Assembly: GCF_042445055.1 (NCBI RefSeq) | Contig: NZ_CP170339.1 | Span: forward strand, 1,612,001-1,676,000 | Reading direction: 5' to 3' | Origin: Falsihalocynthiibacter sp042445055 | GTDB lineage: Bacteria > Pseudomonadota > Alphaproteobacteria > Rhodobacterales > Rhodobacteraceae | Length of the DNA stretch: 64,000 nucleotides | Shown here: piece by piece, positions 1 to 8,072 of the stretch | How positions within the stretch are numbered: the stretch's first letter is position 1 | Layout: every line of letters starts with the position of its first letter | Notes under the pieces: generated by a model | Database searches by the model: none | Told to the model about the DNA's origin: nothing | Seen by the model: only the letters and a program-made list of their open reading frames with translations | Program-made: the position numbers and the translations under genes

Positions 1-159
1 ATCGGTTATGATCGCGTCAGGTGTGAAATCCTCGAGCACCTCCAGGCCGTGTTGCCCGTCTTCAGCGAGGGTGGGTTCAAACCCGGCCTGTCGAAGGGCG
101 AGGCTAATCATGTCGCGCATCGTGCGGCTATCGTCTACGGCAAGGATATTTAGGCTCAC
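1..159 (-). CDS. CheY-like receiver protein, 3' part outside window
   Basis: This is the first 53 codons of a single-domain response regulator on the minus strand; the rest lies beyond base 1. The translation begins MSLNILAVDDSRTMRDM, which gives the acidic pair D9-D10 of a receiver domain. The last visible residue, D53 in PDAIITD, sits where the phosphoacceptor aspartate is expected. The GTG start at 159 overlaps the TGA stop of the upstream STAS gene as GTGA, so the two are translationally coupled. CheY proteins carry the phosphoryl signal from CheA to the flagellar motor or to other targets. Other Che genes probably follow outside the window, which is inference from the usual operon. A stand-alone receiver of another two-component pathway cannot be excluded, because the C-terminal half is missing. 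Confidence 0.85.
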   Translation of the reverse strand, partial: MSLNILAVDDSRTMRDMISLALRQAGFEPTLAEDGQHGLEVLEDFTPDAIITD

Positions 160-431
160 TCGTTACTCTCCTCAAATGAAGCGGGGGACAGGCCGCAAAG
201 CGCGAGGTGATCGACACAATCATCAGACGGGTTTACGATCTTGAACGAGCGTCCCGCGGCGTGCCACTCAGCAGCGGCCGACAGGAGTACTTGTTGGCAG
301 AGAACGCCAAGATGGGTGACCTGCGCGGCATCAACTGCAACATCATCACCGCGCGCGGCCCGCAGACGTTGTGCAAGGGGTTCCGCTTCCGGCAGGCCGA
401 GACGCCCCTGCAATTGAACGCGGGCCGTCAT
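156..431 (-). CDS. STAS-domain protein of a chemotaxis operon
   Basis: A 91-residue protein that reads as one STAS domain, the anti-sigma-factor-antagonist fold found in SpoIIAA and in small proteins at the head of alphaproteobacterial che operons. The segment VDAAQVTHLGVLCQQVL, around residues 33-49, aligns with the usual D-x-S-x-V-x-x-x-D-S-S-G loop. The phosphorylatable serine of that loop is not preserved, so classical switching by serine phosphorylation looks unlikely. It starts at an ATG with a modest GGAA about 8 nt upstream and shares a GTGA junction with the CheY-like gene. The role in chemotaxis is inferred from that coupling. The sequence is short and divergent, so the family call is moderately sure. 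Confidence 0.7.
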   Translation of the reverse strand: MTARVQLQGRLGLPEAEPLAQRLRAARGDDVAVDAAQVTHLGVLCQQVLLSAAAEWHAAGRSFKIVNPSDDCVDHLALCGLSPASFEESNE

Positions 432-549
432 CTTGTGTTTTCCGTGTTATGGAGTGCGTGATCTGCCACTTGAATCCCCTGTTGTTCCTGTCTCTTGGAA
501 CTTGTTTAGGGGATTGAGTGTTAAAATTAGCTTACCGAGAAGCCGAATT

Positions 550-1515
550 TTATTTGGTCAGATGTGACAGGTGCTGTGCGCAACCGATGAGTGCGGCGTA
601 ATCATCCTCGACAGTCGAGATCGAGAAAGTGTCCACGAAATCTGCGAAACGCCCTTTGTCACGGAAGGTCTCATTGAAGCCGTGTTCCACTAAATAAGGT
701 TGCATTGCACGCGCGACGCCACCGATCAAATAGATGCCGCCAAACGGCAGATGAACGAGCGCCAAGTCACCCGCAACCGCGCCGAGAATGCGGCTAAAGG
801 TGGCGACGGAGGCTGAGGCGAGCGGGTCGTCTCCCGTCTGCATGGAAGAAATGATGTCCGAGGCGGATTTTGTGATTTCTTGAGCGTTTCCAGACTGATG
901 CCAAGCGTATAGGCGTTCTAATCCGCGCCCCGAGAGTACATCTTCTACGCCGGGGAAGCCATGTGCCTTCTCGACGGACTGACTTAGCCGAAGGTCGTCC
1001 TCTGAACGGATGGGCATTGTGATATGTCCGCATTCTGAAGGTGTAACGAGACGCCCCGCGGCGGTGTTGTAGACCGCAGCGGCATTGAAGCCCGTGCCGA
1101 CACCAATCACGAGCTGCGCGGCGTGGGGGCCAGCGGGTTTTCCTGCTCTGATTTCGGTGAGGGCAGAGGGGTCAAGGTGCCCTAGGGCGTGACCTTGGGC
1201 CTGAAGATCATTCAAAATTGAAACAGTTTTTGCACCCGTAGCCCTGGCAACCGAAACCGGATCAATGGTCCAATTTAGATTCGTCATCGTTGCGACGCCG
1301 TCGCGAACCGGACCGGCCGCAGCGACACACGCACCGACGCACTCTATGTCGTCAGCGGCCTCAAGGTAGCTTTTGAGTACGCCCGAGAGGTCGGAGTATT
1401 CCGCATTTCGAAAACGGCGAATAGATGAGGTAAGTACCTCGGCGCCATCGCAAAGAGCAACACGAGTATTGGTTCCGCCGATATCAGCCAGCAAAGAGAG
1501 GCGTTTATGGGTCAT
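550..1515 (-). CDS. glk: Glucokinase
   Basis: ATP-dependent glucokinase of the proteobacterial Glk family, 321 residues, converting cytoplasmic glucose to glucose 6-phosphate. The N-terminal phosphate-binding motif LLADIGGTNTRVAL, the LNDLQAQ segment with the probable catalytic aspartate near residue 103, GVGTGFN near 135, SECGH, and the late YLIGGVA motif are all visible. The start at 1515 is preferred over two upstream in-frame starts (1533, 1575) because it has an AAGG about 8 nt upstream and places MTHKRLSLLADIGG at the family's usual N-terminus. The gene lies downstream of the LacI-type regulator and next to the divergent alpha-glucoside transporter operon. It therefore probably phosphorylates the glucose released by AglA. 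Co-regulation by the neighbouring repressor is inference. Confidence 0.92.
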   Translation of the reverse strand: MTHKRLSLLADIGGTNTRVALCDGAEVLTSSIRRFRNAEYSDLSGVLKSYLEAADDIECVGACVAAAGPVRDGVATMTNLNWTIDPVSVARATGAKTVSILNDLQAQGHALGHLDPSALTEIRAGKPAGPHAAQLVIGVGTGFNAAAVYNTAAGRLVTPSECGHITMPIRSEDDLRLSQSVEKAHGFPGVEDVLSGRGLERLYAWHQSGNAQEITKSASDIISSMQTGDDPLASASVATFSRILGAVAGDLALVHLPFGGIYLIGGVARAMQPYLVEHGFNETFRDKGRFADFVDTFSISTVEDDYAALIGCAQHLSHLTK

Positions 1516-1617
1516 TGTCTGGCCTTCGATCATATTGCATTGAGGTCTTTTATAACCACGTTCCTGTGCTGGCAAATATATTTTTTTAGCTCTCGAAAAA
1601 AATAAATCATCAGTGTG

Positions 1618-2649
1618 TCAGGGCTTGTTGGGGTTCGGGCCAGTTGAGCGGCCGAGTGTCAACTCAGTTTCCCATAACTCCTGAACGGGTTGCTCGTTGC
1701 CTGAAGCAATCGAGCCCAAGAGGATCTCGGCGCACGTTTTGCCCGCATCGCGTACAGAGGAGCGCGTTGCGGTGAAAGAGGGGATGTCGTGTCCGTTCTT
1801 GAGATAGGAGAGGTCATCGTCGTGCGTCACTACGGAAACATCGCTTCCCATCGTCAATCCCGCTCGCCCAATTGCGCGCCGCACGCCGATCGCCATAATA
1901 TAAGAAGAAACTAAAAAGGCGGTCGGCGGGTTGGGGCCGGCGAGTAGGGCCTTACTTACGGCATAACCGTTTTGTTCGGTCATTTCCTCGGAAAACATGA
2001 GCGAAGGGTCGATTGGAATGTCACGCTTGCGCAGCGCTTCAAGGTATCCCGCACGCCGCCTTGCCGCAAAATCCATCGTTTCGATACCGTTCAGCAGCGC
2101 AATCCGTTTGTGTCCTAGGTCAAGTAGCAGGTCTGTGGCGCGTTGGAATGAGCGCGTGTTGTTGATATCGAGCCATGAGTATCCCGTTTCGCTTCCCATC
2201 ATTCGGCCATGAACCACAAATGGCATGCCGATTTCCTTAAGGATCGCAACGCGGGGATCATCTTTGCGGGGGCCGTGGACGATGATCCCATCGACTGAGC
2301 CGCGTGCGGCCATGCGTCGGTATGCCTGTTCCTCGTCGCTATCGGGAACCACTGAAAGGAGCATATCATAACCTGCCTTGGCATATGCTTCTCCGGCGCC
2401 AGCGATAAAATCCCCGAAGATCGGGTTCACCATCTCATGATTGCTCGACATCGGGATGACATGGCCGATGGCCATAGCGCGCCCCGTTGCGAGGCTCTGG
2501 GCGCGGGTGTTGGGGCTATAGTTATATTTTCTGGCCGCTTGCTGAACCTTGAGGCGCGTTTTCTCACTCACTTCTGGATAGCCGTTCAGCGCGCGGCTCA
2601 CCGTGGTTTGGCTTAGGCCCAGAAGTTCGGAGAGTGTTTTGAGATTCAT
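1618..2649 (-). CDS. aglR: LacI-family repressor of the alpha-glucoside operon (AglR-like)
   Basis: A 343-residue LacI/GalR-family regulator. The N-terminal helix-turn-helix reads LKTLSELLGLSQTTVSRALNG and is followed by the hinge-region YNYSPNTRAQSLATG; the rest is a periplasmic-binding-protein-like sugar sensor. The ATG at 2649 is chosen; a TTG nine bases upstream in frame is possible but less likely. It is transcribed away from aglE, separated by about 230 bp holding two GCGC-centred palindromes, one of which overlaps its own start. It probably represses aglEFGAK and itself until an alpha-glucoside binds. The AglR name rests on this position and on general similarity to the regulator of rhizobial and roseobacter agl loci. 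Confidence 0.88.
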   Translation of the reverse strand: MNLKTLSELLGLSQTTVSRALNGYPEVSEKTRLKVQQAARKYNYSPNTRAQSLATGRAMAIGHVIPMSSNHEMVNPIFGDFIAGAGEAYAKAGYDMLLSVVPDSDEEQAYRRMAARGSVDGIIVHGPRKDDPRVAILKEIGMPFVVHGRMMGSETGYSWLDINNTRSFQRATDLLLDLGHKRIALLNGIETMDFAARRRAGYLEALRKRDIPIDPSLMFSEEMTEQNGYAVSKALLAGPNPPTAFLVSSYIMAIGVRRAIGRAGLTMGSDVSVVTHDDDLSYLKNGHDIPSFTATRSSVRDAGKTCAEILLGSIASGNEQPVQELWETELTLGRSTGPNPNKP

Positions 2650-2657
2650 GTTTTCCA

Positions 2658-2665
2658 AAGCGCTT
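2658..2665. promoter_or_regulatory. Half-strength LacI-type operator over the aglR start
   Basis: The 8-bp palindrome AAGCGCTT lies directly upstream of the aglR ATG. It shares its core with the perfect 12-bp palindrome in front of aglE, as expected for an autoregulatory site. The outer bases are not symmetric. Confidence 0.5.
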
Positions 2666-2797
2666 AAAATTTTCGATTAACAATAGGGTATTCGAACTGG
2701 AACGTCAAAACAAAGATATATTATTAAATTAAAGATTTTTTCGAGAGGCCATGGCCTGCGTTGACTCTTGGTCTTTGATCAACGATGGTAGATTTGT

Positions 2798-2809
2798 CAA
2801 AGCGCTTTG
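2798..2809. promoter_or_regulatory. Probable AglR operator before aglE
   Basis: CAAAGCGCTTTG is a perfect 12-bp palindrome centred on the GC step typical of LacI-family operators. It sits about 75 bp upstream of the aglE start in the divergent aglR/aglE region. A TTGACT hexamer at 2761-2766 could be a -35 element, but no good -10 follows it, so the promoter itself is not assigned. Confidence 0.65.
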
Positions 2810-2882
2810 GATAGATTCGCATCGCGGGCTTGCCTGAGTATTTGAAACAGTCTGGGTGCAAAGCACCTTTTGGGAGGATGAA

Positions 2883-4229
2883 ATGAAAACGAATTTACTA
2901 ACAGGAGTTGCCGTCATTGCATTGAGTGCGGGCGCAGCACAGGCGGAACTGATGATCGCGCCGGGCGAGGGGGAGTTCACCTGGGAAAGCTACGAAGCCC
3001 TCAAGTCAATGGACCTGTCTGGCGAAACGGTAACCGTATTCGGGCCTTGGCTAGGAAGTGAAAAGGACCGCTTTGAGGCTGCAATGGCCTATTTTGAAGA
3101 GGCGACTGGAATTGACGTTCAGTACTCAGGCTCTGACAGCTTCGAACAGCAGATTTTGATTGATACAGAGGCCGGATCGGCACCGAATATCGCTGTATTC
3201 CCTCAGCCAGGGCTTGCCGCGAACCTTGCATCCAAAGGATTGCTCGCCCCGCTTGAGTCCTCAGATGCTGACTGGGTGCGCGATAATTACGCCGCGGGCC
3301 AATCGTGGGTGGATTTGGCGACTTACGCAGATCAGGACGGCAACGATCAGTTCTATGGCTTGTTTTACCGCGCTGACCTGAAATCTCTGGTTTGGTACGT
3401 TCCAGAGAATTTTGAGGACGCAGGCTATGAAATTCCAACAACGATGGAAGAACTCCAAGCGCTCTCTGATCAAATCGTTGCCGATGGCGATACGCCTTGG
3501 TGTATTGGCGTAGGGTCTGGTTCTGCGACGGGATGGCCCGCGACTGACTGGGTTGAGGATATGCTCCTGCGCACAGCCGAGCCCTCAGTTTATGACCAAT
3601 GGGTCGCCAACGAAATTCCTTTCAACGATCCTGCGATCATTAAAGCAATCGAGGCATTCGGAAGTTTCGCGCGCAATGACGATTACGTCGCTGGCGGTGC
3701 AGGTGCCGTTGCATCAACCGACTTCCGCGATAGCCCGAAGGGTTTGTTTGAGTCACCACCACAATGCTACATGCATCGCCAAGCGAGCTTCATCCCTGCG
3801 TTCTTCCCTGAAGGCACAGTTGTTGGCGAAGATGCAGATTTCTTCTACTTCCCAGCGTTTGAAGCCGAAGACCTCGGCAAGCCCGTTCTGGGTGCTGGAA
3901 CGGTGATGACAATCACTAACGACTCCAAAGGCGCGCGCGCATTGTTGGAGTACATCAAGTCCCCCATCGCGCATGAGATTTGGATGGCGCAGGGCGGATT
4001 CTTGACGCCACACGCTGGTGTAAATGCTGCGGTCTATCAAAACGATGCGCAACGCAAGATGGGCGATATCCTCCTTGGTGCTGATACGTTCCGCTTTGAT
4101 GGATCTGACCTCATGCCAGGTGCAATTGGTGCCGGTGCATTCTGGACAGGTATGGTCGACTATGTCGGCGGCAAAGATGCCGAAGCGGTCGCAACCGATA
4201 TCCAAACAACATGGGACGGCATTAAGTAA
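2883..4229 (+). CDS. aglE: Alpha-glucoside ABC transporter, periplasmic binding protein
   Basis: A 448-residue extracellular solute-binding protein (family 1 type) that captures alpha-glucosides in the periplasm for the AglFGK importer. The start at 2883 has a GGAGG at 2873-2877 and gives a clean signal peptide, MKTNLLTGVAVIALSAG, with cleavage after AQA. The mature part carries a typical sugar-binder opening (VTVFGPW, then DRFEAAMAYFEEATGIDV). It is the first gene of the operon aglE-F-G-A-K on the plus strand. A 10-bp hairpin between aglE and aglF probably lets aglE be made in excess over the membrane parts. The substrate is inferred from the adjacent alpha-glucosidase and regulator, not from binding residues. 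Confidence 0.92.
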   Translation: MKTNLLTGVAVIALSAGAAQAELMIAPGEGEFTWESYEALKSMDLSGETVTVFGPWLGSEKDRFEAAMAYFEEATGIDVQYSGSDSFEQQILIDTEAGSAPNIAVFPQPGLAANLASKGLLAPLESSDADWVRDNYAAGQSWVDLATYADQDGNDQFYGLFYRADLKSLVWYVPENFEDAGYEIPTTMEELQALSDQIVADGDTPWCIGVGSGSATGWPATDWVEDMLLRTAEPSVYDQWVANEIPFNDPAIIKAIEAFGSFARNDDYVAGGAGAVASTDFRDSPKGLFESPPQCYMHRQASFIPAFFPEGTVVGEDADFFYFPAFEAEDLGKPVLGAGTVMTITNDSKGARALLEYIKSPIAHEIWMAQGGFLTPHAGVNAAVYQNDAQRKMGDILLGADTFRFDGSDLMPGAIGAGAFWTGMVDYVGGKDAEAVATDIQTTWDGIK

Positions 4230-4243
4230 CGCCTTTCCTCCCA

Positions 4244-4272
4244 GAAGGTCCCGTACGCTCTGCGGGGCCTTC
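4244..4272 (+). terminator. Intercistronic hairpin between aglE and aglF
   Basis: GAAGGTCCCG and CGGGGCCTTC form a 10-bp stem with one T-G wobble around a 9-nt loop, 14 nt after the aglE stop. No strong T run follows, so it is more likely a partial terminator or 3'-end stabiliser of the aglE message than a full stop. Confidence 0.55.
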
Positions 4273-4304
4273 GACTCTTATCCCATTAATGTATCGAGGC
4301 CGCG

Positions 4305-5297
4305 ATGGAACAGCTCTTTTGGGCGCTATTTACTGTTGTTGTAGGTGTCTTTGGGTGTGTGGCTTATTTCTATCTGTCCAACCTCCTTCTTGACCGTGCA
4401 TTTCCCGCTCGTGGTCCCAATGCGGGCCAAAACATAAACCGAGCCGCCGTTATTCGCCCGTGGCTGTTTTTGTTTCCGGCCTTGGCACTTCTCACGATGT
4501 ATCTCCTTTATCCTGTTGTGATGTCGGTTTGGCTGTCGTTCCATGATACACGAGGCGAAGAGTTCGTCGGCTCCGAAAACTTTGCGTGGCTTCTTGTGGA
4601 TGAAAAATTCGCGGAATCTATGAAAAACAACCTGTTATGGCTTGTTGTTGTTCCTGCGGCGTCTACGTTCTTTGGCTTGATCGCCGCGGCACTTACGGAT
4701 CGAATTCGTTGGGGCAATATCGCAAAATCGCTGATCTTTATGCCCATGGCAATCTCGTTCATTGGCGCATCGGTGATCTGGAAGTTCGTCTACGATTATC
4801 GTGGCGAAGGTCAGGAGCAAATCGGTTTGCTCAACGCTGTTGTCACGTATTTTGGCGGCGCGCCGCAGGCCTGGATCACGATCCCGTTTTGGAATTCCTT
4901 CTTTCTCATGGTGATCCTTGTTTGGATACAAACGGGCTTTGCGATGGTGATCCTCTCGGCCGCGTTGCGCGGAATTTCAGAGGAAACAATCGAGGCGGCA
5001 ATCCTAGATGGCGCAAACCCGTTCCAAGTGTTCTGGCGCATTAAGGTTCCGCAAATCTGGGGCACGATCGCGGTGGTCTGGACAACGATCACGATCCTCG
5101 TGCTCAAGGTGTTCGACATCGTTTTGGCGATGACCAACGGCCAGTGGGGCTCGCAAGTTCTGGCAAATCTGATGTTCGACTGGATGTTCAGAGGGAATGA
5201 CAATGGCCGCGCAAGCACCGTGGCGCTGGTCATCATGCTCCTCGTGACGCCGATCATGATTTGGAATGTTCGCAACGCCCGTCAGGAGATGAAGTAA
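4305..5297 (+). CDS. aglF: Alpha-glucoside ABC transporter permease 1
   Basis: A 330-residue inner-membrane permease of the MalF/UgpA type. An N-terminal hydrophobic anchor (residues about 4-27) is followed by a short loop, then the main helix bundle starting at RPWLFLFPALALL. The EAA-like cytoplasmic loop, which contacts the ATPase, reads EETIEAAILDGANPFQVFWRI at roughly residues 226-246. It pairs with AglG to form the channel. Its TAA stop overlaps the ATG of aglG by one base (TAATG), indicating coupled translation. Confidence 0.92.
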   Translation: MEQLFWALFTVVVGVFGCVAYFYLSNLLLDRAFPARGPNAGQNINRAAVIRPWLFLFPALALLTMYLLYPVVMSVWLSFHDTRGEEFVGSENFAWLLVDEKFAESMKNNLLWLVVVPAASTFFGLIAAALTDRIRWGNIAKSLIFMPMAISFIGASVIWKFVYDYRGEGQEQIGLLNAVVTYFGGAPQAWITIPFWNSFFLMVILVWIQTGFAMVILSAALRGISEETIEAAILDGANPFQVFWRIKVPQIWGTIAVVWTTITILVLKVFDIVLAMTNGQWGSQVLANLMFDWMFRGNDNGRASTVALVIMLLVTPIMIWNVRNARQEMK

Positions 5298-6427
5298 TGG
5301 ACAATATCGCTGGCGTAAAATCCCGTCTGACGTGGGCCGTGAATATCGCTGTCTTGGCACTTGTGCTTCTCTGGACGATTCCGACCTTCGGCCTTTTAGT
5401 CAGCTCGTTTAGGGACAGGGATCAGATCGCAACCTCCGGCTGGTGGACTGCTGCTTTCCCGAGTGAGCAGAACTTGACCCTTCGCGCGGACCCGCCGGAT
5501 AGCGCGGTCGAAGGGGATGAGGGCTGGGTTATCTCAGGTCAGTTACTTGAGGGCGAGGCCAACGTGACCGCGTTTGGCGTAAACTCGCGCCGTCCCACTG
5601 AATTTGCACCGGGTGAAATCGCCGAGCGGAGCGGCGCATTTATTCAGGTCGAGGAAGACGGAAGTTACAAGATCACCTCGGCAGAGAAGCCCGAAGGAAG
5701 TCGTGGTACACGCCTTTTCGTAACCGCACTTGAAGACCCTAAATTTACCTTAGATAACTATCGTAACGTATTGTTATCAGAGGGGATTGGTCGAAGCTTT
5801 GTCAATACGTTTACCGTGACCATCCCTGCAACGATCATCCCCATACTCGTCGCAGCCTTCGCAGCATATGCGCTTGCATGGATGGAATTTCCGGGACGGT
5901 CGTTGTTGATTGCGACGGTTGTCGGCTTGCTTGTGGTGCCTCTGCAGATGGCATTGATCCCGCTCCTAAGGCTCCATAACGAGATCGGGATAGGTAAGTC
6001 CTACCTGGGAATATGGCTTGCCCATACGGGATTTGGATTACCGCTCGCGATCTATCTCTTGCGAAACTACATCGCAGGTTTGCCACGCGAAGTGATTGAA
6101 AGCGCGCGCGTCGATGGCGCTACGGACTTCGAGATTTTTCGCAAGATCGTGCTTCCGCTATCATTTCCCGCGCTGGCAAGCTTTGCGATTTTTCAGTTCC
6201 TTTGGGTCTGGAACGACTTGCTCGTGGCGACGGTGTTCCTCGGCAATAACGAGGACCAGCTTGTCATGACTGGGCGCTTGCGCGAGCTACTTGGAAGTCG
6301 CGGTGGCGACTGGGAAATTCTCGCAGCCTCCGCGTTTATCTCAATCGCGGTGCCGCTTGTGGTGTTCTTTGCTCTTCAGAAATATCTTGTACGCGGGCTT
6401 TTGTCTGGCTCGGTCAAGGGGGGATAA
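5297..6427 (+). CDS. aglG: Alpha-glucoside ABC transporter permease 2
   Basis: A 376-residue permease of the MalG/UgpE type and partner of AglF. The start is fixed by the TAATG overlap with aglF; an earlier in-frame ATG lies inside aglF. After the first membrane helix (about residues 14-34) there is an unusually long, probably periplasmic insert rich in acidic residues, ending near the motif EDPKFTLDNYRNVL. The usual permease core follows, with the EAA loop PREVIESARVDGATDFEIFR. The long insert is a known feature of AglG/ThuG-like permeases. The operon continues directly into aglA. Confidence 0.9.
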   Translation: MDNIAGVKSRLTWAVNIAVLALVLLWTIPTFGLLVSSFRDRDQIATSGWWTAAFPSEQNLTLRADPPDSAVEGDEGWVISGQLLEGEANVTAFGVNSRRPTEFAPGEIAERSGAFIQVEEDGSYKITSAEKPEGSRGTRLFVTALEDPKFTLDNYRNVLLSEGIGRSFVNTFTVTIPATIIPILVAAFAAYALAWMEFPGRSLLIATVVGLLVVPLQMALIPLLRLHNEIGIGKSYLGIWLAHTGFGLPLAIYLLRNYIAGLPREVIESARVDGATDFEIFRKIVLPLSFPALASFAIFQFLWVWNDLLVATVFLGNNEDQLVMTGRLRELLGSRGGDWEILAASAFISIAVPLVVFFALQKYLVRGLLSGSVKGG

Positions 6428-6428
6428 T

Positions 6429-8063
6429 ATGGCTCAACCAACAACAAATATAAAGTTCACGCGAGATCCTGATTGGTGGCGAGGCGCGGTGATCTATCAG
6501 ATCTACCCACGCAGCTTTCAGGATAGCACTGGTGACGGAATAGGCGATCTGGTGGGGATTACACGCCGCTTGGATTATGTGGCCGACCTTGGCGTGGATG
6601 CGATCTGGATATCGCCGTTCTTTACTTCCCCAATGAAGGACTTCGGCTATGACGTCAGCGACTATTGCGACGTTGATCCAATGTTTGGTGCTCTTGCGGA
6701 TTTTGATGCGTTGATTGCACGGGCGCATGAGTTGGGTCTGAAAGTCATGATTGACCTTGTGCTCTCGCACACGTCGGATCAGCATAAATGGTTCAAGGAG
6801 AGCCGACAATCGGCTGATAACGCTAAGAAAGATTGGTACGTATGGGCCGACCCAAGGCCAGACGGAACGCCGCCTAATAACTGGCTGTCGATTTTCGGCG
6901 GTCCCGCGTGGACGTGGGATACGCGCCGCTGTCAGTACTATCTGCACAATTTTTTGAGTAGCCAGCCTGACCTCAACTTTCACGAACCTGCGGTTCAGGA
7001 AGCGTTGCTTGATGTTGCCCGCTTTTGGCTTGAGCGAGGCGTAGATGGGTTTCGGCTTGATACCATCAACTTTTATTTTGCAGACAAAGAGTTGCGGGAT
7101 AATCCAGCACTCCCCAAAGAAGCGCGGAACGATACCATTGCGCCTTCGGTAAACCCATATAATCATCAGGAGCATATTTACTCCAAGAACCGTCCTGAAA
7201 ATATTGATTTCCTTCGTAAATTTCGCGCTGTGATGGAGCCATATGGCGCCGCAGCGGTCGGAGAAGTCGGGGATGCGCAGCGCGGGTTAGAGATCATGGG
7301 CCGGTATACGGCCGGTGATGATCTCATGCAGATGTGCTATGCGTTTGAGTTCCTTTCCAAAACGCCTCTGACCGCTTCGCGTGTGGCGGAGGTTCTGACG
7401 CAGGTTTCCGAGGCCGCAGAGGACGGCTGGGCGTGTTGGGCATTCTCGAACCACGATGTTGAACGTCACGCAAGTCGGTGGTCGCTAAATGACGGGGCCA
7501 AGCGACTATTCCCTATACTTATCGGTTGTTTGCGCGGCTCTGTTTGTTTGTACCAAGGCGAGGAGCTGGGGCTGGAAGAGGCCGATGTAGCCTTCGAAGA
7601 CCTTCAAGATCCGTACGGTATTCAGTTCTGGCCCGAGTTTAAGGGGCGCGATGGATGCCGAACCCCGATGGTGTGGAGCCCGTCTAATGACAATGGTGGA
7701 TTTAGCGAGGGGCGGCCTTGGCTTCCTGTTGCGTCCGAGCATCTCGCGCTGAATGCAGAGGCGCAACGGCGCGATCCGTCGTCTTTGTTTAACCATTATA
7801 AGGGCGTCCTTGCATTGCGCTCCAAACTTCCTGCGCTACTTTTCGGAGAGCTTGAAGATTTGCGTGCGGACGGTGATGTTCTAACATTCATAAGACGTCA
7901 TAATAGCATGGAATTAAAGTGCTTTTTCAATATGAGTGATGATCGGCATTCCATTGTTGATGCTATCGATGGGTGGGAATTCATTGGAACTGAAGTTGGT
8001 CTTGCGGATGGTAAATCCCTTGCACCTTGGCAAGGTGCGATCTTGCGCCGAATTAACGGATAG
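6429..8063 (+). CDS. aglA: Alpha-glucosidase, glycoside hydrolase family 13
   Basis: A 544-residue cytoplasmic GH13 enzyme that hydrolyses imported alpha-glucosides, such as maltose, sucrose or trehalose-type sugars, to glucose. Conserved GH13 regions are visible: DLVLSHTSD (region I), GFRLDTINF with the nucleophile Asp (II), GEVGD with the acid/base Glu (III) and FSNHDVERH with the third catalytic Asp (IV). The opening WWRGAVIYQIYPRSF is typical of the oligo-1,6-glucosidase/alpha-glucosidase branch. The ATG at 6429 comes 1 nt after the aglG stop. No signal peptide is present, consistent with hydrolysis after uptake. Substrate range cannot be read from sequence alone. Confidence 0.92.
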   Translation: MAQPTTNIKFTRDPDWWRGAVIYQIYPRSFQDSTGDGIGDLVGITRRLDYVADLGVDAIWISPFFTSPMKDFGYDVSDYCDVDPMFGALADFDALIARAHELGLKVMIDLVLSHTSDQHKWFKESRQSADNAKKDWYVWADPRPDGTPPNNWLSIFGGPAWTWDTRRCQYYLHNFLSSQPDLNFHEPAVQEALLDVARFWLERGVDGFRLDTINFYFADKELRDNPALPKEARNDTIAPSVNPYNHQEHIYSKNRPENIDFLRKFRAVMEPYGAAAVGEVGDAQRGLEIMGRYTAGDDLMQMCYAFEFLSKTPLTASRVAEVLTQVSEAAEDGWACWAFSNHDVERHASRWSLNDGAKRLFPILIGCLRGSVCLYQGEELGLEEADVAFEDLQDPYGIQFWPEFKGRDGCRTPMVWSPSNDNGGFSEGRPWLPVASEHLALNAEAQRRDPSSLFNHYKGVLALRSKLPALLFGELEDLRADGDVLTFIRRHNSMELKCFFNMSDDRHSIVDAIDGWEFIGTEVGLADGKSLAPWQGAILRRING

Positions 8064-8072
8064 GGAAAGCAA

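Noticed and set aside
521..535. TTAA-N7-TTAC before the STAS-CheY genes as a CtrA site
   Set aside because: The second half-site has a mismatch and there is no other support.
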